Below are positions 16,449-25,203 of a DNA stretch of 32,059 nt, piece by piece. Each line of letters opens with the position of its first letter. Position 1 is the stretch's first letter. Location of the stretch: assembly GCA_944392085.1 (NCBI GenBank), contig CALXVN010000008.1, positions 1-32,059 on the forward strand. Reading direction: 5' to 3'. The notes beneath the pieces were generated by a model. It worked only from the letters and a program-made list of their open reading frames with translations, ran no database searches and had not been told where the DNA came from. The DNA comes from an uncultured Clostridia bacterium (GTDB lineage: Bacteria; Bacillota; Clostridia; TANB77; CAG-508). A program made the translations under genes and the position numbers.

Positions 16449-16551
16449 AATATTCCTTCTTTTTTGTTTTTAGCTAGTATACCACATTTTTATAAATAAA
16501 TCATTTATTTTTTATTAATTTTTTATTAAATATAACTTTGCAAGTATATTT

Positions 16552-16604
16552 AATGGAGCTTACTAATATAATCGTATTTACCAATTACATAAGTAAGCTC
16601 CATT
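16552..16604. terminator. 13-bp inverted repeat downstream of the anchored protein gene
   Basis: Arms 16552-16564 and 16592-16604 (AATGGAGCTTACT and its exact complement) around a 27-base loop, ten bases after the stop at 16614. In the direction of the gene only a short T tract follows the stem, while a T6 tract follows on the plus strand. I take it as a probable terminator but it could be another palindromic repeat. Confidence 0.45.
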
Positions 16605-16613
16605 TTTTAATAA

Positions 16614-17426
16614 TTATTGTTCTGTAACTTTATAACCTGTTAAATCTGGTTTGTATATTTCTGTTATATTATTTAGTTCAATATTTACATACTCAGAAAT
16701 ACTATCCTTTGAAGATTGTTGCTGTACTACAAGTCCTGTATCCTTTTCTACCCATATTTTATAATCTGGAGCAAGTACAATTACATAACATTCTTTCTCT
16801 TGAACATTTTCAGAATAAATTAAAGCAGTTAACCCAAGGCCTGATAGTCCTGTTACATCTTCTGCAAATTGAAATGGCATTTTTCCATCTATCTGAAATC
16901 CCTCATTTGCATTTGTTTTAATAGCAGTATTTTTTCCTGTAAATGCTATAATTCTTTCATTTTCACTTACATCATCCCAAATTATCATACTTCGATCTGG
17001 CATAGTTAGATTGTTTATATCAGTTCTTGTAACTCCATCTTTAGCTCTGTACGTATATTTTATTTCATTTTCTCTATCATTTATATTAACCTGATATGAA
17101 TAATTAGTTAAATCTTTATAACTTTCTGCTTTTTTTAGTATATTACTTAATATATAAAAATTTCTCATTGCAAATATAAAATATGCTATTACTAATATTC
17201 CAATAATTATTAATATTGCTTTTAGTCCTCTGTGTTTTTTCTTTTCTTCCTCTTTGCTATGTTTGTTTTTTACTTCAACTTTTTTAAATTTACTCTCTTC
17301 ATTTTTTTCTACTTTTGACTCATTGTTTTCAGTTTTTTTTGACACTTCTTTTTTAATTTGTTCCTTGTTTTCTGCAATTTTCTCTTTCATCTTTTCTTCA
17401 TCCATTTGTACTTTGTTTTCTTCCAT
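16614..17426 (-). CDS. Membrane-anchored protein with extracytoplasmic LolA-like beta domain (unknown)
   Basis: A 270-residue protein starting at the ATG at 17426, with GGAGG eight bases upstream. The N-terminal 65 residues are highly charged (Lys/Glu repeats) and cytoplasmic. One membrane helix (about 67-90) follows, then an extracytoplasmic domain of alternating strands (SYQVNINDRENEIKYTYR, RSMIIWDDV, YKIWVEKDTGLVV). The pattern of a stained-lipid-type curved sheet recalls LolA/LppX-like folds, seen also in some anchored Clostridia proteins, but similarity is only of strand pattern. No enzyme motif is visible. It has its own promoter at 17479-17506. Confidence 0.7.
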   Translation of the reverse strand: MEENKVQMDEEKMKEKIAENKEQIKKEVSKKTENNESKVEKNEESKFKKVEVKNKHSKEEEKKKHRGLKAILIIIGILVIAYFIFAMRNFYILSNILKKAESYKDLTNYSYQVNINDRENEIKYTYRAKDGVTRTDINNLTMPDRSMIIWDDVSENERIIAFTGKNTAIKTNANEGFQIDGKMPFQFAEDVTGLSGLGLTALIYSENVQEKECYVIVLAPDYKIWVEKDTGLVVQQQSSKDSISEYVNIELNNITEIYKPDLTGYKVTEQ

Positions 17427-17478
17427 TATATTTTCCTCCATTTCTCTTTAGATTATTATAAAATCTATTTATGTATAA

Positions 17479-17506
17479 ATTATACCATAAAAGAAATGTT
17501 TGTAAA
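17479..17506 (-). promoter_or_regulatory. Extended -10 promoter of the anchored protein gene
   Basis: Minus strand TTTACA (17506-17501), 16 bases, then TATAAT (17484-17479) preceded by TGG, an extended -10. The start of transcription would fall near 17472, about 45 bases before the ATG. Confidence 0.6.
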
Positions 17507-17574
17507 TATATTTTTTCTATTTTTTATTTAATGGCATTCTTTCCTGAGGAACAAATCTAGTTGGAAAAGAATTA

Positions 17575-17665
17575 AATTTTGGCTAGGAAAATGAATTTGA
17601 AATTTATGAGGCGTACTTTTTGTACGTTGATTAAATTTCAAATGAAATTTGACAACGCCAAAATT
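17575..17665. repeat. Nested palindrome downstream of spoIIP
   Basis: An outer 9-base inverted repeat (AATTTTGGC at 17575-17583, GCCAAAATT at 17657-17665) encloses a second stem (TTTGAAATTTA with TAAATTTCAAA) that itself encloses CGTAC-TTTTT-GTACG. The three nested palindromes lie four bases after the spoIIP stop and may end its transcript. The outer arm plus the following A/T stretch resembles the sequence just after the sortase stop at 10809 (caattttg-cgt), so it may be one of a family. Confidence 0.55.
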
Positions 17666-17669
17666 GTAA

Positions 17670-18812
17670 TTATTTTTCAACCTTTAATACCTCACTTAAT
17701 ACTTTTGATAAGTATTTCATGCTATTTAGACATTGCTCCATAGTATTTCCAGTAGCACCAACTTCTATAATACTAGCTCCTTTAGCTAACTGCTGATTAT
17801 ATCTACTATCTCTTAAAATTATTGGTTTGAATAATCCAGGATATAACTCATTTGCCTTTTCTTGTATTTTTATTGCAAGCTTTAAATTTTCGTTCCAATT
17901 ATCATGCTCACTTCCTCCACCATTACTTCCTATTACAAACATCATTTGTGCTACTTCTTCTTCACCTATTTTTACTGTAGGAGCATAAGAACTATCACCT
18001 ATTGCATCTCTATGAATATCGAACAATATATCCGTATCTTCATTTTCTTCTAATAATTTAGCTACTCCTCTTAAAGATCTATCATATGATTCACTATATG
18101 AAGAATCGTATATAGTTGTGTCGTGTATTACATTATATCCATAATGCTCCATGTACTTTGTAAGCTCAGTTCCTACTCTTGCTACTGAACAATTAATATC
18201 AGTAGTTCTAAAATTACCAGATGCTTTGTATTTATAATCTTCTGTTTGTGTATAACTTTCACATGTATGTGTATGATATATCAGTATATTTTTCATGTTT
18301 ATATTTACTTCTGGCACAAGCATTTCCTTAGTTAATTTAATATTATCAGTTTCGTTTTTTATCTTTACACCATTGTACTCACTTGTATACTTTTCTGGCA
18401 CATTACTCTCTACTACCTTTGTTTTTAGTCCGGTTTCTGCTTCTACTAAATTTTTATCATCGGCTTGCTCCTTAATAGTTTCCAAATTGCTTTGCTTACT
18501 CTCATTTTCTTCTTGAATATTTTCTTCTTCATTTTTTGCTATACTATCTATCATTCCTAATTCTATATCCAACGCCACTTTTAATGGTTTAACATCTGGA
18601 TTTAGCTGAACATTTTCACTTTCTTTATTTACATTTTTAATGCTTGGTATAGTTACATCTAAACATGATAAAAATGAACTTTTTTCTATATTTATTTTTG
18701 TTTTAAAATTAGAAAAAAATTTAGTTAAACTTATAACAATAACTATCAAAATTGCAATTTTTAGCAAATATTTAATTATATCTCTTAACTCTATTACAGC
18801 TAAATTTATCAT
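17670..18812 (-). CDS. spoIIP: Stage II sporulation protein P, spore septum peptidoglycan hydrolase
   Basis: SpoIIP is an amidase/endopeptidase that, with SpoIID and SpoIIM, thins septal peptidoglycan and drives engulfment during sporulation. This 380-residue protein has an N-terminal membrane helix (about 12-30), a variable acidic linker (about 40-165) and the SpoIIP domain. Motifs: ILIYHTHTCESY with the zinc-site histidine, LFDIHRDAIG, and IIEVGATGNTMEQ with the catalytic-region glutamate. The gene is single; the start ATG at 18812 has AAAGG upstream. It would be expected to be under sporulation sigma control, but I could not make out a convincing sigma-E promoter. Its presence is the best evidence for a spore former. 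Confidence 0.92.
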   Translation of the reverse strand: MINLAVIELRDIIKYLLKIAILIVIVISLTKFFSNFKTKINIEKSSFLSCLDVTIPSIKNVNKESENVQLNPDVKPLKVALDIELGMIDSIAKNEEENIQEENESKQSNLETIKEQADDKNLVEAETGLKTKVVESNVPEKYTSEYNGVKIKNETDNIKLTKEMLVPEVNINMKNILIYHTHTCESYTQTEDYKYKASGNFRTTDINCSVARVGTELTKYMEHYGYNVIHDTTIYDSSYSESYDRSLRGVAKLLEENEDTDILFDIHRDAIGDSSYAPTVKIGEEEVAQMMFVIGSNGGGSEHDNWNENLKLAIKIQEKANELYPGLFKPIILRDSRYNQQLAKGASIIEVGATGNTMEQCLNSMKYLSKVLSEVLKVEK

Positions 18813-18875
18813 TTATAAAATACCTTTCATCTTTGTATTTGTACAAGTTTTCTATATATAAATATATTCGCGCTA

Positions 18876-18910
18876 ATGAAAAAATATAACCTAAAATATT
18901 TAGGCTATAT
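18876..18910 (-). terminator. Rho-independent terminator of the recJ-relA-hisS cluster
   Basis: Minus strand ATATAGCCTAAA, a 3-base loop, TTTAGGTTATAT with one G-U pair, followed by T6. It lies about 30 bases after the hisS stop. Confidence 0.8.
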
Positions 18911-18938
18911 TTAGTATATTAGAAGAAGCATATATTTT

Positions 18939-20246
18939 CTATTTTTTTAACACTTCAATTGCTTCATTCAAACTTATTTCTTTTTGCTCTCCTGTTATCA
19001 TATTTTTCAAACTTAAAGTTCCATTTTTTTCTTCTTCTTCTCCAATAATTGCAACATATGGGATTTCAAGTTTATCAGCATATTTAAATTTAGCTTTTAT
19101 TTTTTTATCTTCCAAATACGTATCTGCATTTATTCCTGCATCTCTTAATTTTGTTCCAATTTCTAATGCTCTATCATTACTTTCTGTCATTGATACAATT
19201 AAAACTTTTGAAATAGATTTATTTTCTTCCTTAATTATATTTAATTCACTTAATTTTGAAAATACTCTTGTAAGTCCTATTGATACTCCAACACCTGGTA
19301 GTTTTCTATCTGTATAAAATTCTGCTAAGTTGTCATATCTTCCTCCTGAACAAATGCTTCCTAGCTCTCTATAATCATTTAAGAAAGTTTCATAAACTGT
19401 ACCTGTGTAATAGTCTAATCCTCTTGCTATTGTTAAGTCTACATTGAAATTGCTATCAGGAACACCAAATAATCTTACATGTTTTACCACTTGTGAAAGT
19501 TCTTCTAAACCTTGAATGAACAATTCATTTTCTATGTTTAATTTTCTTAGTGCTTCTAGTCTTTCATCTGTTGAACCTTCAATTTCTATAAAACTCATTA
19601 TTTTATCTATTTTGTCATTTTCGATGTTTAAATCTTGTAAACACTTGGTAACATTTTCTTTGCCAATTTTTTCTAATTTGTCTATAATTCTCATTATTTC
19701 TACTGAATTATCCTCTAATTGTAACTCTTTAAATAATCCGTTCAAAATTTTTCTATTATTAATTCTGATAGTAAAATTATCAAAGCCTAATTCTTTTATT
19801 GTTATATATATTACACTAGGCATTTGAGCATCATTTACTATACTTAACTCTCCATCTCCTATTATATCTATATCACATTGATAAAATTCTCTAAATCTTC
19901 CTTTTTGTGGTCTTTCGCCTCTATACACTTTTCCTATTTGGTATCTTTTAAATGGAAAGCTAAGTTCATTGTAATACTCTGTTACATATTTTGCAAGTGG
20001 AACAGTTAAATCAAAACGTAGTGCTAAATCATTATCACCTTTATTAAAGCGATATATTTGTTTTTCAGTTTCTCCACCTGCTTTTGCCAAAAGCACATCA
20101 GCCATTTCTATTATAGGAGTATCCAATGGCAAAAATCCAAATTTCTCATAGGACTTTCTTATCTTATCCATCATGCTATTAAACTTTATCTGCTCATTAG
20201 GCAAAAGTTCCATAAATCCTGGCAAAGTTCTTGGTTCTATCTTCAT
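18939..20246 (-). CDS. hisS: Histidyl-tRNA synthetase
   Basis: Class II synthetase of 435 residues that charges tRNA-His. I prefer the ATG at 20246 (MKIEPRTLPGFMELLP); an in-frame ATG 12 bases upstream at 20258 lies directly against the AAAGGA site. Catalytic-domain motifs are in order: class II motif 2 region RFDLTVPLAKYV, the His-specific GLDYYTGTVYE, and motif 3 region SGGRYDNL, then an anticodon-binding domain (about 335-435). No T-box leader is visible upstream. It is the last gene of the recJ, relA, hydrolase, hisS cluster, a common order in Clostridia. The upstream gap holds a REP-like element. Confidence 0.95.
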   Translation of the reverse strand: MKIEPRTLPGFMELLPNEQIKFNSMMDKIRKSYEKFGFLPLDTPIIEMADVLLAKAGGETEKQIYRFNKGDNDLALRFDLTVPLAKYVTEYYNELSFPFKRYQIGKVYRGERPQKGRFREFYQCDIDIIGDGELSIVNDAQMPSVIYITIKELGFDNFTIRINNRKILNGLFKELQLEDNSVEIMRIIDKLEKIGKENVTKCLQDLNIENDKIDKIMSFIEIEGSTDERLEALRKLNIENELFIQGLEELSQVVKHVRLFGVPDSNFNVDLTIARGLDYYTGTVYETFLNDYRELGSICSGGRYDNLAEFYTDRKLPGVGVSIGLTRVFSKLSELNIIKEENKSISKVLIVSMTESNDRALEIGTKLRDAGINADTYLEDKKIKAKFKYADKLEIPYVAIIGEEEEKNGTLSLKNMITGEQKEISLNEAIEVLKK

Positions 20247-20266
20247 TTTTTCACACATTCCTTTCT

Positions 20267-20303
20267 TTTTGTCGCGATAGGGACAGACCTTTTCGCGACA
20301 AAA
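20267..20303. repeat. REP-like element, family B, copy 1
   Basis: 37 bases with 11-base terminal inverted repeats (TTTTGTCGCGA and TCGCGACAAAA) around the core TAGGGACAGACCTTT. It sits immediately upstream of the hisS ribosome site. An inverted second copy lies at 21023-21056, so the pair brackets the metallo-hydrolase gene. Confidence 0.8.
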
Positions 20304-20360
20304 TGTTTTTTTAAATACTTTTGTATAGTTATTTTTTAAGTATTTTAAAATGTTAAATAT

Positions 20361-21011
20361 TTATTCTTCCTCTGGCATCAAATTATAATATATCGGTTCT
20401 TCTTCTACTATTTTAGTTGGTATTCCATGTCCTGGATACACTATTGCATCATCTGGAAGAACTAACAACTTATTATTTATTGATTTCATTATATCCTCAA
20501 AACTACTTGTTGGTAAATCTGTTCTTCCCCACATTCCCTTAAACATAGTATCACCTGAAAAAAGTATTTTCTCTTTTTCTGAATAAAGGCTACTTCCCCC
20601 TTTAGTATGACCAGGCGTATGTATTACTCTAAATTCTATATTTCCTATATGCAATAAATCTCCATCATTTACTCTAGCATCTGCTTCTATACTTATAGGT
20701 GATTTACAGATAATTCCTGTCAAATTTATATCTGGGCTCTTTAATCCTTCATAATCATCTGTATGAATAAGCACTTTTCCGTCTTTAATATTTTTCAATT
20801 CTTCTACTGCTCCAATATGATCACCATGGCAATGGGTTAAATAAATATATTTTAAATTTCCTTCTAATATATTTATCATTTCTATTATTTTTTCAATTTC
20901 TCCACCTGGGTCAATTACCATTAATTCTTTACTTTCTTCATCTTTTATAATATAGCAGTTTGTAATTATATTATCAATATTTGACTTTAATTTTAACTGT
21001 TTCAATATCAT
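20361..21011 (-). CDS. Metallo-beta-lactamase-fold hydrolase (glyoxalase II-like)
   Basis: Soluble hydrolase of 216 residues. The metal signature is intact: TH-C-HGDHIG (His60, His62, Asp64, His65), then HTPGHTKGG, FSGDTMF and YPGHG supplying the remaining ligands for two zinc or iron ions. Short glyoxalase II-like proteins of this type lie between relA and hisS in many Clostridia, and their substrate (a thioester or similar) has not been fixed. Nothing points to antibiotic hydrolysis. The gene is flanked on both sides by inverted family B REP-like units. Confidence 0.9.
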   Translation of the reverse strand: MILKQLKLKSNIDNIITNCYIIKDEESKELMVIDPGGEIEKIIEMINILEGNLKYIYLTHCHGDHIGAVEELKNIKDGKVLIHTDDYEGLKSPDINLTGIICKSPISIEADARVNDGDLLHIGNIEFRVIHTPGHTKGGSSLYSEKEKILFSGDTMFKGMWGRTDLPTSSFEDIMKSINNKLLVLPDDAIVYPGHGIPTKIVEEEPIYYNLMPEEE

Positions 21012-21022
21012 TTGTACTCTCC

Positions 21023-21056
21023 TTTTTGTCGCGAAAAGGCCTGTCCCTCATGCGAC
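21023..21056. repeat. REP-like element, family B, copy 2 (inverted)
   Basis: TTTTGTCGCGA, a core AAAGGCCTGTCCCTC, then a degenerate TGCGACA end. It is the reverse complement of copy 1 at 20267-20303 with a few changes. It lies between the relA stop (21058) and the hydrolase ATG, next to the ribosome site. Confidence 0.8.
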
Positions 21057-21057
21057 A

Positions 21058-23259
21058 CTATTGTTTCTTTCTCTTTACTTCATAGATACTATCTATTTTT
21101 CTTAGTGCCTTTAATATATTGTTTAATTGCTCTATATTTTCTACTTCTATTGTTAACTCTGTCATTGCAATTTTCTCTTTGTTTGTTTTTGAATTTACAG
21201 CCATTATTTGACATTTATTATTTCCAAGTACTGAAATTATATCTGCAAGTAATCCGCTTCTGTCATTAGCATAAATTTCTATATCTACACTATATACTGT
21301 TTTTTTGTTATCGCTCCAGCAAACATCAATTATTCTATTTCCTTCTTCTAATAGATATTTTGTATTTATACAATTTGTTCTGTGTACTGATACTCCTCTT
21401 CCTCTAGTTATATAACCGATTATTTCATCTCCAGGAACTGGATTACAACATTTAGATAGTTTTACTAAACAATTATCTATTCCTTTTACTATAACACCAT
21501 TTTGCGAAGGTTTAGATTTATGCACTTTTTCATTAGAAAGTTCTTCTAATGTTTTTTCTATGTTCTCCTCTTTATGTAATTTTCTGTATTCTTCTAGCAT
21601 TCTTGCTATTATTTTTCCAGAAGTAATTGAGCCAAATCCTACACTTGCATACATGTCATCTATTGTATTGTATTTATATCTATTTAAAGCTACATTAATA
21701 AATTCAGGCTTAAATAAATCGTCATGCTTCATTCCTATTTTCTTTAGTTCTTTTTCTATTAAGTCTTTTCCTTTTTCTATATTTTCTTCTCTTTGATTTT
21801 TCTTAAACCATGATAATATTTTATTTCTTGCTCCTGAACTTTTTACAAACTTTAGCCAATCTCTACTTGGACCTTTAGATTGGTCTGAAGTTAATATTTC
21901 TACTATATCTCCACTTTTTAGTTTTGTTATTATAGGCATCATCTTACTATTAATTTTGCATCCTACCATTTTATGTCCAATTTGTTCATGTATTTGATAT
22001 GCAAAGTCTATTGGTGTAGAGCCTTTTGGAAGTACTTTTATTGCTCCTTTTGGTGTAAAAATATATACTTCATCTTCAAAAAGTTCTTTTTTTAGCGTAG
22101 CCATAAATTCGTCTGGATCTTGCATTTCACTTTGCCACTCTAATGTTTCTCTAACCCATGCCAATTTATCTTCTTCAACTTTTACATTTGCTTTCTTTCC
22201 ACTTAAGAAACTTGACTCTTTATATGCCCAATGTGCTGCAATACCATATTCTGCAACTCTATGCATGTCCCAAGTACGAATTTGAACTTCAAATGGTGTA
22301 CCTTTAGGGCCAATCAATGTTGTATGTAGTGATTGATACATATTAGGCTTTGGAACAGCAATATAATCTTTAAACCTTCCCGGCATTGGATTATATAAAT
22401 CATGAACTACACCTAATGATGCGTAACAATCTTTTACTGAATTTACAATAATTCTTAGCGCAAATAAATCGTAAATTTGGTCTAATGTGCTATTGTCTCT
22501 TTTCATTTTTCTGTAAATACTGTATAAATGCTTTGCTCTTCCTGTTACTTCTGCATCTATCTTTTGTTTTTTTAGTTCTCCTTTTATTTGCTCCATTATA
22601 AGCTCTATAAATTTAAGACGTTCTTCTCTTTTTTTATCTATTCCTTCAACCAATTCCCTATATTCTTCTGGGTATAAATATTTAAATGATAAATCCTCTA
22701 ACTCCCATTTTAAAGAATATACACCAAGTCTATTTGCAAGAGGTGCATATAGCTCCATAGTTTCCTTTGCATTTGCAATTTGCCTATCTCTTGTTAGAAA
22801 TTTTAATGTTCTCATATTGTGCAACCTATCAGCAAGTTTGATTAAAATTACACGGATATCTTTTCCCATTGCTAAAAACATTTTTCTGTAATTTTCTACT
22901 TGTTGCTCTTCTACACTTGCATATTGCAATTTGCTAAGTTTGGTAACTCCATCTACCATATATGCAACTTCTTCATTAAATTCTTTTACTAAATCATCAT
23001 AAGAAGTATCTGTGTCTTCTAATACATCATGTAAAAGCGCTGCACAAATTGTATTATCATCTAAATCAAGATTAGCCAAAGTATATGCTACTTGCACAGG
23101 GTGAATTATATATGGTTCGCCAGATTTTCTTAATTGGTCTCCATGTTTTGCTTTTGCATATTCATATGCCTTTTGTATGATTTTTGTATCTCTTCTTCCT
23201 TTTTTCTTTTTTACTACTGATATTACATCTTCTATTCCTACCTCTTTATATTCTGACAT
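21058..23259 (-). CDS. relA: Bifunctional (p)ppGpp synthetase/hydrolase
   Basis: Rel protein of 733 residues, the main maker and breaker of the stringent-response alarmone. Domains in order: HD hydrolase (about 40-190; HPVQVAY, LLHDVLEDT, KLADRLHNMRTL), so hydrolysis should be active; synthetase (about 240-370; RMKRDN, RFKDYIAVPKPNMYQSLH); TGS (about 395-455, IFTPKGAIKVLPKGSTPIDFA cut short here); zinc-finger-like or helical region with CCNPVPGDEIIGY; ACT domain (about 655-730). Length is standard. The start ATG 23259 has a G6 tract upstream, and only 13 bases separate it from recJ, so they are co-transcribed. Confidence 0.95.
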   Translation of the reverse strand: MSEYKEVGIEDVISVVKKKKGRRDTKIIQKAYEYAKAKHGDQLRKSGEPYIIHPVQVAYTLANLDLDDNTICAALLHDVLEDTDTSYDDLVKEFNEEVAYMVDGVTKLSKLQYASVEEQQVENYRKMFLAMGKDIRVILIKLADRLHNMRTLKFLTRDRQIANAKETMELYAPLANRLGVYSLKWELEDLSFKYLYPEEYRELVEGIDKKREERLKFIELIMEQIKGELKKQKIDAEVTGRAKHLYSIYRKMKRDNSTLDQIYDLFALRIIVNSVKDCYASLGVVHDLYNPMPGRFKDYIAVPKPNMYQSLHTTLIGPKGTPFEVQIRTWDMHRVAEYGIAAHWAYKESSFLSGKKANVKVEEDKLAWVRETLEWQSEMQDPDEFMATLKKELFEDEVYIFTPKGAIKVLPKGSTPIDFAYQIHEQIGHKMVGCKINSKMMPIITKLKSGDIVEILTSDQSKGPSRDWLKFVKSSGARNKILSWFKKNQREENIEKGKDLIEKELKKIGMKHDDLFKPEFINVALNRYKYNTIDDMYASVGFGSITSGKIIARMLEEYRKLHKEENIEKTLEELSNEKVHKSKPSQNGVIVKGIDNCLVKLSKCCNPVPGDEIIGYITRGRGVSVHRTNCINTKYLLEEGNRIIDVCWSDNKKTVYSVDIEIYANDRSGLLADIISVLGNNKCQIMAVNSKTNKEKIAMTELTIEVENIEQLNNILKALRKIDSIYEVKRKKQ

Positions 23260-23272
23260 AACTAATCCCCCC

Positions 23273-24958
23273 TTAGTATGATTTACGAATATCCTTTAAT
23301 ATGAGTTGGATGCTTTCTATTCCATTATATGAGTTTATCTCCAAATTTCCTACTACATCTACTCTATCATCTATTAAATATTTTGTAGTTAAATCTCCCA
23401 TATTAAATCCTATAGCATCTATTATAAAGCTGTCATCTCTTAAAGTCAATCTTAAGTGTTTTCCTTCAGATAATGACCTTATTGAGTTTATTTTTAAATT
23501 TTTTAATAAAAACAATGGCATTTTATTTGCTTCACCATAAGGTTCTAGTTTTTTTAAACTTTTAACATTTTCAATATCTATATCTTTTAAAGATATCTCA
23601 CTATCAATGTTTATTATAGGTACAATTTTGTCTGTTTCACTTTTTTTAGCATATTCCTCTAATATGTTTTTGAAGTTATTAAATTCATCCTTTTTTACAG
23701 TAACACCAACGGCCATTGCATGTCCACCAAATCTTTCTAAATGTTCTCCACATTTCATTAAAGCTTCATGCATATCAAATCCAGGTATACTCCTTCCAGA
23801 GCCTTTTCCTTCTTCTCCTTCAAAACATACTAGAATAGATGGTTTGAAATACATTTCTGTTACTTTTGATGATACAATTCCAATTATACCATGATGCCAT
23901 CCTTCTTTTCCTACAATTATACAGTTTTTATTCTTTTCATTTTTTTCAATTTCTTCTACTGCTTCATCAAAAATTTTCTTTTCTATAGCTTGTCTTTCTA
24001 TATTATATTCATTTAATTTTGTTGCTAAAGATTTTGCTTCATACAAATCCTTTGTTAAGAATAAATCTAAAGCTACTTTTTCATCTCCCATTCTTCCACA
24101 AGCATTAATTCTTGGCGCTACTCCAAATGAAATAGCATTTGAATCTAAAGCTTTAAAACCTATTATAGATAGCAAAACTTTAAGTCCTATATTTTTAGTT
24201 TGCGCTACTAGCTTTAGTCCTAATTTTGCAATTACTCTATTTTCATCTATCAATGGTACTATATCTGATATTGTTCCAATACATACAATATCTAAATATT
24301 TCAAATACTCTGTTTCGTCTAATTTTAGTTCCATAGAAATAGCTTGTATTAGTTTAAAAACTACTCCCACACCTGCTAATTGATTAAATGGATATATACT
24401 ATCTTTTCTTTTAGCATCTACTACTGCTAATGCTTTTGGCAAGTTTTCTCCTGGTTCATGATGATCTGTAATTATTGTTTCTATTCCTAAAGAGTTTGCA
24501 AACTCAATTTCTTCGTTTCCAGATATTCCACAATCTACTGTTATCATCAGTCTATATCCTTCATCATATATTTTTTGAATTGCTTCTTTATTTAATCCAT
24601 ATCCTTCGTCTATCCTATTTGGAATATATGAAGAAACTTCTAAACCTCTTTCTTCTAAATATTTTTTTAATACTGTAGTACTTGTTATCCCGTCTGCATC
24701 ATAATCACCATAAATAATGATTCTTTCTTTTTCTTTAATAGCTCTTAAAATTCTATTAACTGCTGCAATCATATCCGGCATTAAAAATGGATTATGAAAA
24801 TCTCTTCTAGTTGGATTTATAAAAAGTTCTATCGCTTCCTTTTCAGTGATTCCTTTATTTACTAGTATTCTTGCTAAAAGTTCATCTAAATTATATTTTT
24901 TAGCAAGTTCTTGTACCTTACTTTCATCTACTTCATAGCATTCCCACTTTTTGTTCAT
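23273..24958 (-). CDS. recJ: Single-strand-specific 5'-3' exonuclease RecJ
   Basis: DHH-family nuclease of 561 residues, acting on single-stranded 5' ends in recombination and mismatch repair. Catalytic motifs: IYGDYDADGITST near residue 82-94, TVDCGIS, TDHHEP near 161-166, and later GRSIPGFDMHEAL with the DHHA1 region GGHAMAVGV, followed by an OB-like C-terminal part (about 450-560). All metal-binding Asp and His residues of the family can be seen. It is at the short end for RecJ (about 560-570 in Gram-positives). It heads the recJ, relA, hydrolase, hisS unit. Confidence 0.94.
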   Translation of the reverse strand: MNKKWECYEVDESKVQELAKKYNLDELLARILVNKGITEKEAIELFINPTRRDFHNPFLMPDMIAAVNRILRAIKEKERIIIYGDYDADGITSTTVLKKYLEERGLEVSSYIPNRIDEGYGLNKEAIQKIYDEGYRLMITVDCGISGNEEIEFANSLGIETIITDHHEPGENLPKALAVVDAKRKDSIYPFNQLAGVGVVFKLIQAISMELKLDETEYLKYLDIVCIGTISDIVPLIDENRVIAKLGLKLVAQTKNIGLKVLLSIIGFKALDSNAISFGVAPRINACGRMGDEKVALDLFLTKDLYEAKSLATKLNEYNIERQAIEKKIFDEAVEEIEKNEKNKNCIIVGKEGWHHGIIGIVSSKVTEMYFKPSILVCFEGEEGKGSGRSIPGFDMHEALMKCGEHLERFGGHAMAVGVTVKKDEFNNFKNILEEYAKKSETDKIVPIINIDSEISLKDIDIENVKSLKKLEPYGEANKMPLFLLKNLKINSIRSLSEGKHLRLTLRDDSFIIDAIGFNMGDLTTKYLIDDRVDVVGNLEINSYNGIESIQLILKDIRKSY

Positions 24959-25080
24959 TTACCTCTCCTTAAAATTTACAATATACATATTATTTTACTA
25001 CAAAATGAAGTTTTTTTAAAGAGATTTTATTAAAATTTGACTTTTTATTTGTTATAGGTTACAACTTACAATAAGAAAAT

Positions 25081-25136
25081 TAGACGTTAAAGCAAGCAGA
25101 GCTTTCGACGTCCACATGTGCAAATTGCTTCACAAT
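25081..25136. repeat. Multi-hairpin element (diverged copy 2)
   Basis: Matches the first two hairpins of the element at 15039-15191. The stem GACGT/ACGTC with inner AAAGC/GCTTT corresponds to GTGTGCGT/ACGCACAC with CGAAAGC/GCTTTCG, and the linker CACATGTGCA is identical. Stem bases differ between copies on both sides, so pairing is kept. It lies between recJ and the IPQTG protein gene; the rest of that 245-base gap is AT-rich without other features except the terminator. Confidence 0.6.
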
Positions 25137-25164
25137 CAACTTAAATCTAAAATATAAATTATAT

Positions 25165-25195
25165 TTAAATAAAAACTTCCCAGTAAAACTGGGAA
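25165..25195 (-). terminator. Rho-independent terminator of the IPQTG protein gene
   Basis: Minus strand TTCCCAG, a 5-base loop, CTGGGAA, then GTTTTTATTT, eight bases after the stop at 25204. The flanking T tract on the plus strand could let it work in both directions. Confidence 0.85.
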
Positions 25196-25203
25196 ATTTT
25201 TAT

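Noticed and set aside
20259..20360. T-box leader upstream of hisS
   Set aside because: The gap is too short and holds only a REP-like unit; no T-box core sequence is visible.
20361..21011. Beta-lactamase for antibiotic resistance
   Set aside because: The fold is shared, but the size, motifs and place between relA and hisS fit the housekeeping glyoxalase II-like group.
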